A stretch of DNA of 64,000 nt. Source: Isoetes taiwanensis (taxonomy: Eukaryota; Streptophyta; Lycopodiopsida; Isoetales; Isoetaceae). The notes beneath the pieces are model-generated. The model was not told the DNA's origin and ran no database searches. It saw only the letters and a list, made by a program, of their open reading frames with translations. Location: assembly GCA_021234155.1 (NCBI GenBank), contig JAJEKV010000065.1:1051020-1115019 (forward strand). Direction: 5' to 3'. Shown here in pieces: positions 60,067 to 64,000 of the stretch (position 1 is its first letter; each line of letters opens with the position of its first letter). The position numbers were made by a program, and so were the translations under genes.

Positions 60067-61130
60067 AGACACAAACCCCCACTTACTTGCACTCATCATT
60101 TGCCAAAACTACAAACCGATCCTTTCGGCGTTGGCAAAACACGGTATCTACACCTACTTGATTCTAAGATTGCAACATTTTTCTTTCTTTGAACCATTGC
60201 AAAAAAAGCCCATCCAAAATATTCAAAAAATGGGATTTTGATCTTTAAGTGCAATTAAGCTGCTCAAACATGGCATTGCCTACAATACATGCCAGGAATC
60301 ATAGTCCCAACCATGCGTTAAAAGCCCTCCCGCAATATGAAACTCAATATTGGAAGTTTATTGATAGGCAAAGTTCTACATATAACCTTATCGTTTAAGT
60401 GCAATCTTTTTGTTATTTTTTAAACTTAACCATTGGATGCCAAAAAAATACATGCACCTAAAACTATTGGATGGCGATGGAATATATGATGCTGATGAAA
60501 CCTAGGGGCTCCTGATGAATCGCAAATTCTCGGAATAATCTGGCCTAATACCAGGTAAACTGGATATGGCGAGATCAAAATACTTAGCCCTCTAGGAAGT
60601 ACTAGATGAAGATTACTCTGCGAAAAGATATCTTATGGACAAAAGCTCACCATGCCTTTAGATGTATCACTCATTTGCTTCGATACCGGTCGATGGGTCA
60701 TGTTGGATATTTTGGGGCTTTGAGGATAAACGATAACGCAATTCGGCAACATGCATATCTGTAGTTGTAGTAGTTCTGCGATGCTCGAATCTCGAGACGG
60801 TGGGCATGTGAAGTGCTTGACTTTGGCCGTCACCTTCAAGGACATGGGCAGTCTAAAAAAAATTTCTTGTGGTGTTACTGTGTAATGATGTAGTGCCCTT
60901 CATGCATTGCGGACTCAAAATGAAGTCTAGGTTTGTGTTGCAAAGTGAGCATAATATGAGAACACAAAATTGTAGCAGAACTTGCCTATAAGGTATAAGC
61001 GCGCAAGGCAAACCCGGATGGCAGGACTGGCGTCAGCCATATATACTTTGCACAAAAATCAGAAGGAATCACCCAGATGAATCTGGCTAGATCCGATGCT
61101 TGGGAATTCAGAAAGCATTTTCTAATAGTT
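60067..61130. other. Intergenic, no gene seen
   Basis: No recognisable coding sequence on either strand. A minus frame of 70 codons at 60,633-60,845 has no motif. Confidence 0.4.
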
Positions 61131-61350
61131 TGAATCACAAATAGAAATTTGAGAGTCTTGGCTGAAACTTCCTAAAAACCATGCCCTGAAAGCCAAAAAT
61201 CAATCATAAAAAGTTGTCAAATTATCTATTGCAAACCTTATCTCATGCATTATGTATCTTCTATATCGTTGGCTATTTTGTACATGCATATTTTATAGGT
61301 CTATTTGTATATTTTATTTGTAGCCCGATGTGAGCAACCTTTCATGTTTT
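61131..61350. repeat. Direct repeat, left copy
   Basis: About 220 bp that recurs diverged but collinear at 62,893-63,120. Shared landmarks are ACAAATAGAA, ACTGAAACTT/GCTGAAACTT, CCTGAAAGCC, CATTATGTAT, GGTCTATTTGTATATTTTATTTGT / GGTCTATTGTATGTTTTATTTGT and TTTCATGTTT at the right edge. Non-coding and AT-rich. Confidence 0.8.
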
Positions 61351-62545
61351 AATTTTATATATTTGGATGTTAATGGTTTTGTGTTGAAAATTTAATTTAA
61401 AGTGTTTTATATGTAATGGTTTGTGTTGTAACATTGTTTTTGCCTTGGGGGCCTTGAGAGATGGACAACATATAACAACAAAAATGATATATATAGCAAT
61501 TGTGGAGCCTCGAAAAGGTCAACGAGGTTATTAAAGTAATTTAGAAGAGTTATCAATGGAATAAGAACATTTGTTAAAATTTGATTGGAGTCATGTCAGA
61601 GATTGAACCCGGCATATCCTTGTGCTTTATTTTAACACTAACAACTTTGAATCAAACAATTTAATCTTAATGACATGAAGTTTCAATAGTGCAAATGTAA
61701 TGTTTTGCTTTAGCATTAGGGCCTTTGAGTCCAGCCATTTTAAAACTCAGTGGGATGTGAAGCTACATAAGTAGCATTTGCTTGATAATAAAAATTTAAT
61801 TTGAAAGCGGCTTTAAGCAAAGTGTAGACACTTACTCATTACAACATACTTAAAATTATATATGTTTCAAAGCTCTTGCCAATTCTAGTCCTAAACATTA
61901 AACGTATGAGATAAGTCATAGTAAAAGATCCAAATCATGAGATGCACATTAAAGAGTGAAGAGACGAGAAAATAAAGAGCCTGAAATAAAATAGAATTCA
62001 AACGAAACTGAGAATTCATTTGAGGCTTTCATCACCGTAGCTTTTTGAATTTGATCTGTCAAAACAAATGGGAACATAAGTAAGTTACCATAAAGATAGA
62101 GCGATTGGGTCCCATTATTAGAAAGTCATAAAGTTTGCAACACCCATACACAAATATTTTTCAGAAATTTGGAATTTAACCGGCCGACCTTTGGCCTCCA
62201 TGGATTCTTGTAGTGAGAAACCAAAATGGAAGCACTGCCTTGTTAGCACAAGGATCTAGAAGCCCAGATTTGCTTAATAAGCGCCTCAAAAATCTAAAAT
62301 ACATGGTAATTTTTTGCAAGCTTCATTGAATGAGCCATAAAACAATATCCAATAAGCGCAATCATGTGTCGGTGGTAGGATGTGAAGCCTACCAAACCCG
62401 GCCGAAAAATTGCTGTTTTCGTCATAAAATAACTATTAGAAAATATCCATATCACACACTATCAAAAGATCTCGGAGAGAGCTTTCCAAGCATATCAAAA
62501 TCATCTCAAGCGAGCTGGATCAAAAGTTCACGATAAGGAAATAAC
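61351..62545. other. Sequence between the direct repeats, no gene
   Basis: No coding frame that I recognise (one 68-codon plus frame at 62,330-62,536 has no motif). If the flanking direct repeats are degraded long terminal repeats, this would be the deleted interior, but no integrase, protease or reverse transcriptase remains. Confidence 0.35.
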
Positions 62546-62757
62546 AGGTGAAACGGAAAGTGCACTACATGTGTACTTCAAGCGTACCGTACTACATAAA
62601 AGAGGGCTTTGTTGGCGACGTGAGTTTATTGACCATTGAAAAAAGGCTAAAATCAATGGCCACTTCATGTACTTACATTATCGCCCTACATACAAAAAAG
62701 GGCTTTGTTGTGGCAGGCCATTGGTTATTGACCATTGAAAAAAAGGCTAAAAACTGA
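62546..62757. repeat. Two tandem copies of a ~98-bp unit
   Basis: GGGCTTTGTTG, then TTATTGACCATTGAAAAAA and GGCTAAAA, occurs at about 62,604-62,656 and again at about 62,702-62,754, each preceded by a related ATGT(G)TACTT...CTACATA segment. The period is about 98 bp. The unit keeps an open plus frame across both copies (62,548-62,757), but nothing indicates it is coding. Confidence 0.8.
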
Positions 62758-62892
62758 TAGCAAAAGGAAATGGGTGCACTCTATACAGATGTCTTGCTTA
62801 TTAGTACATCATTTGAATACATCAGAGAAATCATGGAAAACCTTAGTGAAAAGCGTCTGGCACAAAGAAACACATTTATTTATCTTTAGATA

Positions 62893-63120
62893 TTCAAATT
62901 ACAAATAGAAGGCTTCAGAGTATTACTGAAACTTTTCTAAAAAACCGTATCCTGAAAGCCGAAAAGAGCTTGTGGCTTAAAAAAGGGTTGTACGATCGTC
63001 TGTACAACCTTATCTGTACATTATGTATGACTTCTATGTTATTGTTGGCATTGTTATATGCATGTTTATGGGTCTATTGTATGTTTTATTTGTGGCCCTA
63101 ATGAGGAATATTTCATGTTT
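62893..63120. repeat. Direct repeat, right copy
   Basis: Partner of 61,131-61,350, about 1.76 kb apart and in the same orientation, diverged by substitutions and small indels. It contains an extra hairpin-like GTTGTACGATCGTCTGTACAAC at about 62,987-63,008 that the left copy lacks. Confidence 0.8.
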
Positions 63121-64000
63121 AAAAAGCATGAAATTCAAGTATTCTCTGAAGTAGTTTAGAATCCTTGAGCTGGCTTTCCCGAGATCGTCTACGAGCTTTT
63201 GAGGCTACTTGAGGCAACATATATGCTATTGGGCTTCGTTACAGCGGCTGCTAGCCTTTGGACTTGCCCTCCGATGGATCCTGGATAAGGATTTTAAGAT
63301 TATCTTTCATTAATTACAGGCAAGCGTGGTTGTTATTTATTGTCACTACCTCGATACTCCAGATTGGGTAATTTAGCGGCGCTTCTTTGCCTTAGCCAGA
63401 TGTGGTAGGCATCTCTCATGCTTCCTCTCGGTAACGGGAGCCTAATTCCTCACGGAGTTGCAGGTAGAGGCATTGTGAGCGTCGTCCGAAGACTTCGGGG
63501 CCTAGCTAGTTTGGCGGGTTGTTTTTACTCCTCTTTTACGCCGAACCCTAATTCTCACTCACGTCCACCACACCATGGTGACCACTATCCCACCATCAGA
63601 AAAAGTTGAATGGGAAGAAATTTGAATGATTCTGCGGCTAAGGTGATGCGATTCGACTACTTATCGCCGTCGACATGGCGGGCGCGGGCTGCGCCCTTTA
63701 TCCGATAAATGCATCCTTTCCGTAGGTGGGACGCCAATTACTGCGCTATGATATCTATCGTCAGATATCGACAATTATCATGGTAATATCTTCATGAGTT
63801 TCACGACAAGGTAGCTTATAGTTACACATGAATGGTTAGCACAGTGGATTAAGCTTGCCATCATTTTACTTTCTTCTGATTTTCAATTGTCCGGATATTT
63901 CTATGTTTCACGCGTAATGAACATTTTTACAGGGCTTTCTTCAATGAGGTCCTTCATCTTTGGAGGTTGAAAATGCATGATAAGCAATACGTAACTGGGC
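63121..64000. other. Right end of the window, no gene recognised
   Basis: From about 63,360 to 63,720 the sequence is more GC-rich and CpG-rich than before, with a 63-codon plus frame at 63,418-63,609 (Gly, Arg and Pro-rich, no motif). It may be the start of another gene fragment or element continuing beyond the window. Confidence 0.3.

Noticed and set aside
1-64000. Integrated plant virus (pararetrovirus) or organelle DNA insertion
   Set aside because: No coat, movement or viral polymerase motifs and no run of plastid or mitochondrial genes was seen. The reverse transcriptase traces fit L1-type LINEs.

Overview
This window is plant nuclear DNA, most likely from a flowering plant. The evidence is GT-AG introns, a class I trehalose-6-phosphate synthase gene with its many-exon layout, a pentatricopeptide-repeat fragment, L1-type LINEs and plant-style AT-rich intergenic DNA. 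The window is repeat-rich: I can support one apparently intact protein gene, one large decayed gene and several gene fragments. Everything else is repeats, transposon remains or sequence without a recognisable product.

Layout. 1-2.2 kb: AT-rich flank, a GC-rich island that looks like the promoter-proximal end of a captured gene, and a cluster of GCGTCGTT-type motifs. 2.25-18.08 kb: a 15.8-kb CpG-rich tandem array of a unit of about 1.1 kb. Its first unit is enlarged by an internal 310-bp repeat, and it contains a 100-N assembly gap. 18.1-26.7 kb: degenerate sequence with two more CG-motif clusters (19.8 and 25.5-26.0 kb), a 225-bp CTT microsatellite and three copies of a 121-bp repeat. 26.7-30.6 kb: a decayed LINE on the minus strand. 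31.1 kb: a CTAT microsatellite. 33.7-40.9 kb: a TPS1-type gene on the plus strand. Most of its splice sites and reading frame survive, but the exons for the UDP-glucose-binding part are missing and the 3' exons carry frameshifts. One of its introns holds an antisense PPR fragment. 41-47.8 kb: no recognisable gene. 47.86-48.59 kb: a small terminal-inverted-repeat transposon. 48.9-50.8 kb: a second LINE (plus strand) lacking most of its reverse transcriptase, with another LINE C-terminal piece at 55.5-56.0 kb. 51.2 kb: a possible acyltransferase (PlsC-type) exon. 56.55-59.07 kb: a compact five-exon gene on the minus strand whose spliced 146-residue product resembles WASH-complex subunit 3 (CCDC53). 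59.7 kb: a tRNA-Lys(UUU)-derived sequence. 60-64 kb: short direct and tandem duplications.

The genes form no operon or shared pathway. The two points I would follow up first are the WASHC3-like gene, because the WASH complex is generally regarded as missing or patchy in flowering plants, and the TPS1 copy that keeps its exons and splice sites but has lost the core of its catalytic site. The pattern of small indels in the tandem array, the tRNA-like sequence and the TPS 3' exons could be true decay, but residual long-read assembly error should be excluded before treating any single frameshift as real.
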